Made by a program: the position numbers and the translations under genes | Notes under the pieces: model-generated | Told to the model about the DNA's origin: nothing | Database searches by the model: none | Seen by the model: only the letters and a program-made list of their open reading frames with translations | NCBI GenBank assembly: GCA_051001995.1 | Contig: JBPCMT010000147.1 | Span: forward strand, 1 to 13,208 | DNA: 13,208 bases | Origin: CAWEHQ01 sp051001995 | GTDB lineage: Bacteria > Actinomycetota > Thermoleophilia > Solirubrobacterales > Thermoleophilaceae | Reading direction: 5' to 3' | Shown: piece after piece, positions 1-6,795 of the stretch | How the letters are laid out: each line of letters opens with the position of its first letter | How positions within the stretch are numbered: the first letter of the stretch is position 1

Positions 1-306
1 ATCGGCGCGCCACCGCCCGCCGACCTGAGCGGCGACGTTTCCAAGCGCGTGATCCAGGTGCTCGACGAGCAGGTGAACCCGACGATCGCCGCGCACGGCG
101 GCCGCGCCGAGCTCGTGGCGGTCAAGGTGGGAGCCGCCTACCTCAAGCTGGGTGGCGGCTGTCAGGGCTGTGCGATGGCCACCGTGACGCTCAGCCAGGG
201 GATCGAGACGGCCATCATCCAGGCCGTGCCGGAGATCACGAGCGTGGTGGATGTGACCGACCACCAGAGCGGCTCGAACCCCTACTTCGAGGCCGCGAAG
301 AAGTAG
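1..306 (+). CDS. NfuA/NifU-type Fe-S scaffold protein, C-terminal part (5' end outside window)
   Basis: Fe-S cluster carrier of the NifU C-terminal-domain (Nfu) family, a cytosolic protein that holds a [4Fe-4S] cluster at a dimer interface and passes it to apo-enzymes. The reading frame is open from base 1 (it begins IGAPPPADLSGDVSKRV), so the GTG at 49 is probably an internal Val and not the start; about 101 residues are visible. The segment VNPTIAAHGG leads into the cluster-binding motif GGGCQGCAMA, whose CxxC pair provides the ligands. The tail VVDVTDHQSG resembles the end of E. coli NfuA, which suggests the missing N-terminus could hold the degenerate A-type domain of NfuA, but this cannot be seen. 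Stop TAG at 304-306. Family call is firm; NfuA versus a short Nfu is open. Confidence 0.9.
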   Translation: MGAPPPADLSGDVSKRVIQVLDEQVNPTIAAHGGRAELVAVKVGAAYLKLGGGCQGCAMATVTLSQGIETAIIQAVPEITSVVDVTDHQSGSNPYFEAAKK

Positions 307-459
307 GGCGGCCGCCGCCGCGCGGGATCACGCAGGCGTTCAGTCGCGTCGCACCAGGCCTCGAGCGAAGCCGCCCATCGCTGTCCTCTGAGGACGGGTC
401 GATACGCAGGTCTGGCGGCGCTTTTCGGCGCGTTTTACCTGCTGATCGGCACCTTGCGA

Positions 460-506
460 CGGCTCTCGTAAAGCGGGGGTCGTGGGTTCGAATCCCACCG
501 TCGGCT
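460..506 (+). pseudogene. tRNA-Thr(CGU)-like 3' half (tRNA remnant or att-site scar)
   Basis: A canonical tRNA 3' half is visible. Anticodon arm 460-476: stem CGGCT/AGCGG (four of five pairs, one G-G) with loop CTCGTAA, giving anticodon CGU (Thr). Five-base variable region GGGTC at 477-481. Perfect T arm 482-498: stem GTGGG/CCCAC with loop TTCGAAT. Acceptor 3' strand CGTCGGC at 499-505 and discriminator T506. The 5' half is missing: no GCCGACG partner strand and no D-arm stem matching GAGC occur at the expected distance, where 434-459 is unrelated sequence. No CCA is encoded directly after the discriminator. It is therefore unlikely to be a working tRNA. A tRNA 3' half without its 5' half is what integration at a tRNA gene leaves behind, but simple decay or an assembly join are alternatives. 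Confidence 0.6.
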
Positions 507-542
507 TGGCCAAACGACCAGCTCGGCCGCTCCTCGATGTAG

Positions 543-570
543 CTGACAGCCGCCGACCGGCGCGTAGGAT
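543..570 (+). promoter_or_regulatory. Promoter of the LysM/M15 peptidase gene
   Basis: A -35 element CTGACA (543-548, 5/6 to TTGACA) and a -10 element TAGGAT (565-570, TANNAT type) are separated by 16 bases. Transcription would start near 577, giving a leader of about 55 bases before the ATG at 632. This position argues against a longer N-terminus for the gene. The call is by eye, without mapped starts. Confidence 0.55.
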
Positions 571-631
571 TGCCGCGACTCCGCGCGAACCCAGTGCGAC
601 CGTCAAGGGAGGACCACCAAGGGGAGGGTGG

Positions 632-1330
632 ATGCGGGGTCGGCATTGGCTGCGAGGGACGATCGGCGCGGGGCTTTCCATGGCGCTGCTGGCCTCAAGC
701 GCGCAGGCGGCGGTGCCCCACGTGGTGCAGCCGGGGCAGACGCTCTGGTCGATCTCCGCCGCGAACAACCTCACCACCCGCACGGTGGCCGTCTACAACG
801 GCCTTCCGGAAGACGCTCATCCCGCCGCCGGCCAGACGATCCAGGTTCCCACCGAGGCTGAGGGGGCGACGGCTCTCGCGGAAGCTGGCCTGCTGGGAAC
901 GCCGCTGGCGAGCGGCACGGATCGCGCGACAACGGTGGCGCCGTCCGCTGAGCCCCCGCCACCACCGCCCGCTGCCTGGCTGGCGCCGGTCCTGACCCTC
1001 GAGGGGACGGCCTACCTCGATGCCGGAGCCGCGTCGGCATGGGAGGCCATGCGCGAGGAGGCACTTGCGAGCCACGGCGTCGACCTCCAGCCCGCGGGGA
1101 CGATGTCGGCCTACCGGAGCTGGGAGCAGCAGGCTTACCTCTACGACCTCTTCATCTCCGGGCAGGGCGCGCCGGCCAACTCGCCCGGCACCTCCTCGCA
1201 CGAGCTCGGCGTCGCCGTCGACGTGCCGTCCGAGGACATGGCCGTGGTGATTCAGGAGATCGGCTCCGCGTACGGCTGGGTGGCGCCGATCCCAGGCGAG
1301 TGGTGGCACTTCGAGTTCGTGAACTACTGA
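632..1330 (+). CDS. Secreted LysM and M15 (VanY-type) D-Ala-D-Ala carboxypeptidase
   Basis: Cell-wall hydrolase predicted to be exported and to trim the D-Ala terminus of peptidoglycan stem peptides or precursors. The 232-residue protein starts with a signal peptide (Arg-rich start, hydrophobic core GAGLSMALLASS, likely cleavage after AQA or AQAA). A LysM domain follows (about 29-73, HVVQPGQTLWSISAANN...), which binds the glycan. A Pro-rich linker (EPPPPPPAA) leads to the M15 catalytic domain. Zinc ligands are visible as H190 and D197 in SSHELGVAVD and H226 in EWWHFEF, with E223 as probable catalytic base; the AYRSWEQQ segment is typical of the family. The ATG at 632 is chosen because AGGGGAGGG lies just upstream and the promoter is at 543-570; the frame is open further upstream only across the tRNA remnant. 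Its end overlaps the convergent methyltransferase end by 7 bases. Confidence 0.9.
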   Translation: MRGRHWLRGTIGAGLSMALLASSAQAAVPHVVQPGQTLWSISAANNLTTRTVAVYNGLPEDAHPAAGQTIQVPTEAEGATALAEAGLLGTPLASGTDRATTVAPSAEPPPPPPAAWLAPVLTLEGTAYLDAGAASAWEAMREEALASHGVDLQPAGTMSAYRSWEQQAYLYDLFISGQGAPANSPGTSSHELGVAVDVPSEDMAVVIQEIGSAYGWVAPIPGEWWHFEFVNY

Positions 1331-3341
1331 GCGGCCCCGGGCGGCTGGCTTCCTGGCCGCTCGGCGGCGACGAGCGCATACACGCCCAGCCAGAGGTGGC
1401 GCGACGTCGTCACCCGCAGGCCTGCACGGGTCAGCATCGCCTCGATGTCGCGCTTGCGCTGGAGCCCCACGTGCCCCGCCTCGAAGCGGCGGAAGAGCGG
1501 GTCAAGCAGCTTCGCCGGAGGCGAGTCCCGGCAGGCGTCGCCGATGACGACGCGGCCACCGGGCGCCAGCACGCGCGCCAACTCGTCGACCGAGCGCTGT
1601 GGCTCGGGGAAGTGGTGCAGTGCGGTGGTACAGACGAGCGCCGTGAACTCGCCGTCGGCGAAGGGGAGCGCGTCGCTCGATCCGAGGCGGAACTCGATGT
1701 TCACGAGGCGGCCCGGGCCAGCGTCCGGGAGCAGGCGGGAGCGCGCGATCTGCAACATGCCGGAGGACAGGTCGAGCCCGGCCGCTCGCTCCACGCGATG
1801 CGCGACCTCGGCGATCAGCGCGCCCGTCCCACACGCGACGTCGAGCACGCGGTCGGCGGCTCCGAGCCGGAGCTCGGTGAGCGCCTTCTGCTGGAGCGAC
1901 ACGAGCAGCCGCGAACGCCCGTAGGCGCCGGCCCAGCGGTCAAAGTGAATCCGAGCGGCCTGTGCGGCCGGCGCCGAGGTGGACTCCGCGTGGTGGCGCA
2001 GTGGCATCAGGTCACGCGGCGATGCCATCACTCGGGTTCCCTTCGACGGAACGAGCGTCACGTGGTGCACGCGCTGGCGCTCGGGGGCCGCACGGACCGC
2101 ATCGAGCCGGAGTCGACGCACCACTTCGGCGATCACGACCCTCATCTCGAGCAGCGCCAGGTGCGATCCGACGCAGTGGCGCTTGCCGCCGCCGAACGGA
2201 ATCCATGCGTCCCGCGGCGGCTCGTCCAAGAAGCGCTCCGGACGGAAATCCTCGGGCTCGGGACCTACGCTCCGGTCGAGCTGCACGCTCGGGATCGCGG
2301 GCGCGACATACCAGCCCTCGGGGATCACGTAGCCCCCGATCTCGAGCGGGCCGTCGAGGAGGCGCGGCGTGTCGAGCACCACTGGCCGAGCGCGCAGCGT
2401 CTCGCGGACGACCGCGTCGAGGTATTCGCTGCCGCCGTCATCGACCTCGGCGACGAGACGCTCGAGGGCATCCCGATTGCGCAACAGCCGCTCGAACGCC
2501 CAGGCGAGGCCGGTCGCGGTGGTCTCGTGACCGGCCTCGAGCAGCGTGATCAGCTCGTCGCGCAGCTCGATGTCGCTCATCCCGCGGCCCTCATCGTCGC
2601 GCGCGCGAAGGAGCATCGAGAGCACGTCGCGGCGCGAGTCGTCGAGCTCGCTCCGGCGGCGGGCGATCTCCTCGTAGATCAGCTCGTCAACCTGCTCGCG
2701 GGTCTCGAGGAACGAGCGGAGGGGGTTGGGGAAGCGGCGGAGCCGGCGCTGGCCCTTCTCGCTCGCCCATAGCGAGGGAGGTAGAAGCCAGAGGAGGAGT
2801 GCCCCCGTCGCCTCGAGCAGCCGCGGCAGGAGCTCGCGGAAGCGCTCGAGCCGTTCGCCATCGGCGATGCCGAAGACGAGCCGCAGGATCACCTCCAGGG
2901 TGATCTCCTGCATCCGTGGGCGCAGCTCGAACGGCTCCTCGAGCGGCCAGCGCTCGATCTCGCGCCCGGCGATGGCCGCGATCTCCTCCGCGTAGCCGTC
3001 GACGTGCTTGCGGTGAAAGACCGGCCCGAGGAGCTTGCGGTGGCGCAGCCACTGCTCGTCCTCGGTGACGAGCAGCGAGTTCTCCCCGACGAGCGGTGCG
3101 AGGAAGTCGTGGCGGCCCTCGCCGGCGCGTCCGACGGTGCGGTCCGCCGCGTAGACCTCGCGCGCGAGCTGGGGGTCCGCCACGTAGACGTAGTGAGGAA
3201 AGCCGACCAGGCATACGCGGAAAACCGGCCCGTAGCGCCGCCGACAGGATCCGAGGAAGCCGACTGGGTCTCGAAACAGCAGTGCCGTCTGGCCAGGCCG
3301 GGAAGACGGGGGCCGGGTGGGAGGGTTCGCGTGGCGGTCAT
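1324..3341 (-). CDS. Cytochrome P450 - SAM methyltransferase fusion, frameshifted near its 5' end
   Basis: Two-domain tailoring enzyme: a heme monooxygenase joined to a class I methyltransferase. From the GTG at 3183 the frame is intact for 619 residues. P450 marks in that numbering: I-helix AGHETT (217-222), ExxR (E261-R264), PERF (about 314) and heme loop FGGGKRHCVG with thiolate C337. A linker at about 385-410 leads to a UbiE-like Rossmann methyltransferase with motif I VLDVACGTG (446-454) and the later segments CTTALHHF and VLAPGGRVVIGD. The P450 start is missing from this frame. It lies in another frame from ATG 3341 (MTATRTLPPGPRLPGLA), and the text resumes as TALLFRDPVGFLGS in the main frame. 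One base is missing near 3291 (GGCCAG, expected GGCCCAG). Restored length is about 672 residues. It is either a sequencing indel or a real inactivating mutation. A divergent TetR gene probably regulates it. Substrate unknown; the redox partner is not encoded here. Confidence 0.88.
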
Positions 3342-3407
3342 CCTTGGGGAGCGGTAGGCTAGGCTTCGCGTGTACGATCGTCGTAGACGTTTGTATATCA
3401 CACCGCC
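3342..3407. promoter_or_regulatory. Divergent promoter/operator region between P450-methyltransferase and TetR
   Basis: This 66-base gap separates the two divergent starts. Visible elements are a perfect 8-bp palindrome ACGATCGT (3374-3381); a possible -10 TATATC (3394-3399) only 8 bases before the TetR ATG, which has no Shine-Dalgarno sequence and may be leaderless; and a possible minus-strand -10 TAGCCT (3361-3356) for the P450 gene. Neither -10 has a good -35. A TetR dimer binding around the ACGATCGT centre could control both directions; this is inference from the layout. Confidence 0.4.
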
Positions 3408-4019
3408 ATGAGCAAGGACGACCAGCCGCATGGGAATCGCGAGAAGCTCCTGCGGGCCGCGCTCGCCTGTCTGCGCGACAACGGCTACGCGCGCACGACC
3501 GCTCGCGACCTCGTCGCAGTCTCGGGCACGAACCTCGCGTCGATCGGCTACCACTTCGGCAGCAAGGAGGCGCTACTCAACGAGGCGATCGCGACCGGCT
3601 TTCGAGCCTGGACCGCCGAGATCGAGCGGACGACGTTCGCGCAGGAAGCCGCTACCGGGCCGGAGCGACTCGAGCGGTCGCTGGCGGCGGTGATCGACCG
3701 CTTCGAGGAGCTGCGGCCGTTCCTCGTCTCGTTCGTGGAGGCGTTCCCCCAGGCGGTCCGCTCGCCGGAGCTGCGCACCCGGATGGCCGAGGCCTACGAG
3801 GAGGCGCGCGCGGCAGGGGGCGAGATGGTCCTCCGCGCTGTCGAGGCGGACGGATTGACGCTTACCCGGGTGAACTCGGAGACCCTGTCCTCGCTGGTGA
3901 TCGCGGTCGGGGACGGGCTGATGCTCCAGTGGCTGCTCGACCCGGAGCGGGTGCCGTCGAGCCGGCAGGTGATGGAGGCACTCACTGCCGCGGTTCCAGC
4001 CTTCGTCGGCGGGGCGTGA
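3408..4019 (+). CDS. TetR/AcrR family transcriptional regulator
   Basis: A 203-residue cytosolic DNA-binding protein, predicted to be a ligand-released repressor. The N-terminal helix-turn-helix (about residues 12-57) shows the family pattern: REKLLRAALACLRDNGYART, then TTARDLVAVSGTNLASIGYHF, then GSKEALLNEAI. The C-terminal helical part (about 60-203) would hold the ligand pocket and dimer interface; it is too variable to predict the ligand. It starts 66 bases from the divergent P450-methyltransferase gene, so control of that gene and of itself is the simplest reading. The ATG has no clear ribosome binding site (CACACCGCC precedes it). Length is normal for the family. It converges on the HSD10-type dehydrogenase gene with a 33-base gap in which I see no terminator. 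Confidence 0.92.
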   Translation: MSKDDQPHGNREKLLRAALACLRDNGYARTTARDLVAVSGTNLASIGYHFGSKEALLNEAIATGFRAWTAEIERTTFAQEAATGPERLERSLAAVIDRFEELRPFLVSFVEAFPQAVRSPELRTRMAEAYEEARAAGGEMVLRAVEADGLTLTRVNSETLSSLVIAVGDGLMLQWLLDPERVPSSRQVMEALTAAVPAFVGGA

Positions 4020-4052
4020 TGTCTTTGCAGAGCCTCGCTTGAACGCCCGGAC

Positions 4053-4847
4053 CTACCGGGGCGGCATCCGCAGCGATCCGTCGAGGCGCACCACGACCCC
4101 GTTTAGGTACGGGTGCTCCGCGAGCTGGCAGGCGAGCAGGGCGAACTCGTCGGGCTGGCCGAGGCGCTTGGGGAACGGGACGTTCGCCGCGAGCGCGTCG
4201 CGCTGGTCCTGCGGCAGGGCCCCCATCATCGGCGTATCGAACACGCCCGGCGCGATCGTGTTCACCCGGATCCCGCGGCCGGCGAGGTCGCGCGCGGCGG
4301 GAAGCGTCAGCGAGGCGACGCCGCCCTTCGAGGCGGCGTAGGCCGTCTGGCCGATCTGGCCGTCGAACGCCGCCACCGACGCGGTCATTACCGCCACCCC
4401 GCGCTGGCCGTCCTCGTCGGGCTCGTTGTCGTTCATCGCGGCGGCGACGAGCCGCAGCGAGTTGAAGGTCCCGATCACGTTCACCCGGACCACGTGCGCG
4501 AACACCTCGAGGTTCGCCGGTCCCTGCTTGGACACCACCCGCTCCGCCCAGCCGACGCCGGCGCACAGCACCGCCACACGCAGCGAGCCGAAGGCCTCGC
4601 GCGTGCCGTCCACCGCGGCGCTCATCGCCTGTTCGTCGGTCACGTCGGCGGCGAACGCCCGCGTCGACTCGCCGAGCTCGGACGCGAGCCCCTGCGCGGC
4701 CTCCTCGTTGTAGTCAACGATCGCTACGCGCGCCCCGCGCGCGAGCAGCGCCCGCACCGTGGCCGCGCCGAGGCCCGAGGCCCCGCCGGTCACGAGCGCC
4801 CCGGCGCCCTCGAAGCTCAGCGCCGCCCCATCTCCGCTTCCCGCCAT
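4053..4847 (-). CDS. SDR family 3-hydroxyacyl-CoA dehydrogenase (HSD10/type II-like)
   Basis: NAD-dependent short-chain dehydrogenase of 264 residues, predicted to oxidise 3-hydroxyacyl-CoA or 2-methyl-3-hydroxybutyryl-CoA in fatty-acid or branched-chain amino-acid breakdown. The dinucleotide motif TGGASGLG (about 20-27), an acidic residue after the second strand (VAIVDYN, favouring NAD), the CAGVG strand end, and the catalytic pair Y170/K174 in TAYAASKGG are all visible. Features typical of the HSD10 subgroup are NVIGTFNSLRLVAAAM, TASVAAFDGQIGQTAY, IAPGVFDTPMM and the ending VVRLDGSLRMPPR. The start ATG has AAGGAG six bases upstream. The gene follows the enoyl-CoA hydratase gene by 49 bases on the same strand, and the two catalyse successive beta-oxidation steps, which supports the assignment. 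Confidence 0.9.
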   Translation of the reverse strand: MAGSGDGAALSFEGAGALVTGGASGLGAATVRALLARGARVAIVDYNEEAAQGLASELGESTRAFAADVTDEQAMSAAVDGTREAFGSLRVAVLCAGVGWAERVVSKQGPANLEVFAHVVRVNVIGTFNSLRLVAAAMNDNEPDEDGQRGVAVMTASVAAFDGQIGQTAYAASKGGVASLTLPAARDLAGRGIRVNTIAPGVFDTPMMGALPQDQRDALAANVPFPKRLGQPDEFALLACQLAEHPYLNGVVVRLDGSLRMPPR

Positions 4848-4896
4848 CGAGTCTCCTTCGCTTGTCGAGGTTCGTACTCGGCCGTTCGCCGCCGCG

Positions 4897-5664
4897 TCAG
4901 CGGCCCGTCCAGGCCGGGTCCCGCTTCTCCGCGAACGCCCGGGCGCCCTCCTGGGCGTCCTGCGAGCCGAAGACCGGGCCGGCGAACTCCTGCTGCTTGT
5001 CCCAGGCTTCCTGCTCGCTCCAGTCGAGAGCGCCGCGGATGATCCGCTTCGACGCGTCGACGGCGAGCGGTCCGTTGCGTGCGATCGCGCCGGCGATCTC
5101 CAGCGCGGCGTCGAGCGCGCCGCCCGCCGGCGCCAGCCAGTCCACGAGACCGATCTCGGCGGCGCGCGCCGCCGAGATCGGCTCGCCGGTGAGCGCGAGC
5201 TCCATGGCCAGGTGGTAGGGGATTCGCTTCGGCAGCCGGGTCAGCGCACCGCCCGCCGCTACCAGCCCGCGCTTTGCCTCCGGGATCCCGAGCCGGGACT
5301 CCTCGGAGGCCACGATCAGGTCGCAGGCCAGCGCTATCTCCAGCCCGCCCGCCAGGGCGTTGCCCTCGATCGCCGCGATCAGTGGCTTGTCCGCCGAGCG
5401 CTGCGCGATGCCCGCGAAGCCGCGGTCGGCCACGTAGGGGGCCTCACCGCGCGCGAACGCCTTGAGGTCCATGCCGGCGGAGAAGTTGCCGCCCTCCCCG
5501 GTCAGCACGCCCACGCGCAGCTCGCCGTCGGAGTCGAGCTCGTCGAGCGCCGCGGCGATTCCCTCGGCCACCTGGAGGTTGACCGCGTTGCGCGCCTCGG
5601 GTCGATCGATCACGATCACCTGTACGCCGTCGCGGCGCGAGACCTTCAGCGGCTGGTCGTTCAC
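4897..5664 (-). CDS. Enoyl-CoA hydratase/isomerase (crotonase) family protein
   Basis: A 255-residue crotonase-fold enzyme, most likely hydrating 2-enoyl-CoA to 3-hydroxyacyl-CoA. Oxyanion-hole segments are NFSAGMDLKAF (about 60-70) and NALAGGLEIALACD. Both acidic residues of true hydratases are present: E109 in GGLE and E129 in GIPEAKRG, spaced 20 residues apart as in rat mitochondrial hydratase (E144/E164), so it is probably a hydratase and not an isomerase-only member. The C-terminal helix region (RAFAEKRDPAWTGR) is typical of the family. The start GTG is chosen for the strong AAGGAGG five bases upstream. It sits between the threonine aldolase gene (68-base gap) and the HSD10-type dehydrogenase gene (49-base gap), which would take its product. 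Exact chain-length preference cannot be read. Confidence 0.92.
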   Translation of the reverse strand: MNDQPLKVSRRDGVQVIVIDRPEARNAVNLQVAEGIAAALDELDSDGELRVGVLTGEGGNFSAGMDLKAFARGEAPYVADRGFAGIAQRSADKPLIAAIEGNALAGGLEIALACDLIVASEESRLGIPEAKRGLVAAGGALTRLPKRIPYHLAMELALTGEPISAARAAEIGLVDWLAPAGGALDAALEIAGAIARNGPLAVDASKRIIRGALDWSEQEAWDKQQEFAGPVFGSQDAQEGARAFAEKRDPAWTGR

Positions 5665-5732
5665 TGCTGCCTCCTTCGGGTGACGGCGTAAGCGGGAGCG
5701 GCGAACCTACCTGAGCCGGTGCGCGGGAAGCC

Positions 5733-6782
5733 CTACCGCCCCGCCGCCGCCACTGCCTCCGCGAAGCGGTCCACGTCATCCGACGTCGTGTCCCACGAGC
5801 ACATCCAGCGGACCTCGTCGCGTCGCTCGTCCCAGACGTAGAACGGGAGCTCGCCCGGGAGCGCCTCGAGCAACCGCTCGATCGCGGGGCGCGGCAGGGT
5901 CGCGAACACCGCGTTCGCCTCGACCGCCTGCGTCAGCTCGACGCCCTCGATCGGGCCGACCGCGTCCGCCAGCCGCCGCGCCATCGCGTTCGCGTGGCGC
6001 GCGTTGCGAAGCCACAATTCGTCCTCGAGCAACACGGCGAGCTGGGCGCTCAGGAAACGCGTCTTCGACGCGAGCTGCATCGACTGCTTGCGTACGAACT
6101 CGAGGCCGCCGCCGAGCGAGTCGCCGAGCACCACCACCGCCTCGCCGAACAGCAGCCCGTTCTTGGTGCCGCCGAACGACACCAAGTCGACCCCCGCGTC
6201 CGAGGTGAGCGACCCCAGCGACGTGTCGAGGCCGGCAGCCGCGTTCGCGAGCCGGGCCCCGTCGACGTGGAGCAGCAGCCCGCGCGAGCGCGCGAAGTCG
6301 GCCAAAGCGCGCGTCTCCGAGACCGCGTACACGGTTCCGAGCTCGGTCGCGTTCGAGATCGACAGCAGTCGCGGCTGGACCGCGTGCTGGTCGCCCACTC
6401 GCTCGATCGTGCGGTCGGCCAGCTCGGGCGTGAGCTTGCCATCGTCAGTCGGGACCGTGAGCAGCTTCACGCCGGCGAGCGCCTCGGGAGCGCCGCACTC
6501 GTCCACGGCGAGGTGCGCGCTGGCCGCGCAGATCACAGCCTCGAACGGCCGCAGCCCCGCGCGCAGGCAGACGACGTTCGCGCCCGTCCCGTTGAACACC
6601 GGGAAGGCCCGAGACGCCGGGCCGAAGTGCTCGCGAAAGCGCTCCTCGCAGGCGGCGGTCCAGGGGTCGGCGCCGTAGGCGCCCGCGTGTCCCTCGTTGG
6701 CCGCCGCGATCGCCTTCATCACGGAAGGGTGGGCGCCGGCAAAGTTGTCCGAGGCGAATCCGCGCGCGCCTGGCTCAGTCAT
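5733..6782 (-). CDS. ltaE: Low-specificity L-threonine aldolase family (beta-eliminating lyase), PLP-dependent
   Basis: A 349-residue fold-type I PLP enzyme, predicted to split L-threonine or L-allo-threonine into glycine and acetaldehyde, or a related beta-hydroxy amino acid. It opens with the family pattern FASDNFAGAHPSVMKAI (usually SDN...P). It contains AYGADPWT, FNGTGANV (phosphate binding), the strand HVDGARLANA with the PLP-ring aspartate, and the Schiff-base lysine K207 in SFGGTKNGLLFGEAVV. Length is normal. The gene starts 13 bases after the upstream SDR stop with no strong ribosome binding site, so it is probably translated from the same message as the SDR and DUF6421-like genes. 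The symbol reflects family membership; the actual substrate may differ, since many of these lyases are mis-assigned to threonine. Confidence 0.88.
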   Translation of the reverse strand: MTEPGARGFASDNFAGAHPSVMKAIAAANEGHAGAYGADPWTAACEERFREHFGPASRAFPVFNGTGANVVCLRAGLRPFEAVICAASAHLAVDECGAPEALAGVKLLTVPTDDGKLTPELADRTIERVGDQHAVQPRLLSISNATELGTVYAVSETRALADFARSRGLLLHVDGARLANAAAGLDTSLGSLTSDAGVDLVSFGGTKNGLLFGEAVVVLGDSLGGGLEFVRKQSMQLASKTRFLSAQLAVLLEDELWLRNARHANAMARRLADAVGPIEGVELTQAVEANAVFATLPRPAIERLLEALPGELPFYVWDERRDEVRWMCSWDTTSDDVDRFAEAVAAAGR

Positions 6783-6795
6783 GGGTGGCCCGCCC

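Larger units (their letters stand above)
307..631. other. Intergenic region with tRNA remnant and promoter
   Basis: This 325-base stretch lies between the Nfu gene and the LysM-peptidase gene. I see no convincing protein gene on either strand. It contains a weak GCGC-TTTTCG-GCGC hairpin (418-431) followed by TTTT at 433-436, possibly a poor terminator for the Nfu gene. It also holds the tRNA-like 3' half at 460-506 and a promoter at 543-570. Open frames on the minus strand here read GFEPTTPALRE and GIRTHDPRFTRAV, the familiar spurious translations of an antisense tRNA. Confidence 0.7.

Noticed and set aside
434..506. A complete functional tRNA-Thr gene
   Set aside because: No acceptor 5' strand pairing with CGTCGGC and no D stem are found at the required distances.
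482..631. N-terminal extension of the LysM peptidase from a start at 482
   Set aside because: It would translate the tRNA remnant and the promoter. The signal peptide and Shine-Dalgarno sequence fit ATG 632.
236..783. Two minus-strand open frames (236-646 and 340-783) across the intergenic region
   Set aside because: They contain GIRTHDPRFTRAV and GFEPTTPALRE, the well-known false translations of antisense tRNA sequence, and otherwise show only low-complexity Arg/Ser/Pro-rich text.
1979..2010. Separate start for the methyltransferase at ATG 2007
   Set aside because: The frame runs through from the P450 without a stop and there is no Shine-Dalgarno sequence before this ATG. Internal initiation is possible but unsupported.
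1039..2772. Long plus-strand open frame of 577 codons opposite the P450-methyltransferase
   Set aside because: It is an antisense shadow in GC-rich sequence. The opposite strand has complete enzyme motifs, while this frame is Arg/His/Glu-rich without a recognisable domain.
4020..4052. Terminator between the convergent TetR and HSD10-type dehydrogenase genes
   Set aside because: I could find no strong stem with a T-run in the 33-base gap.
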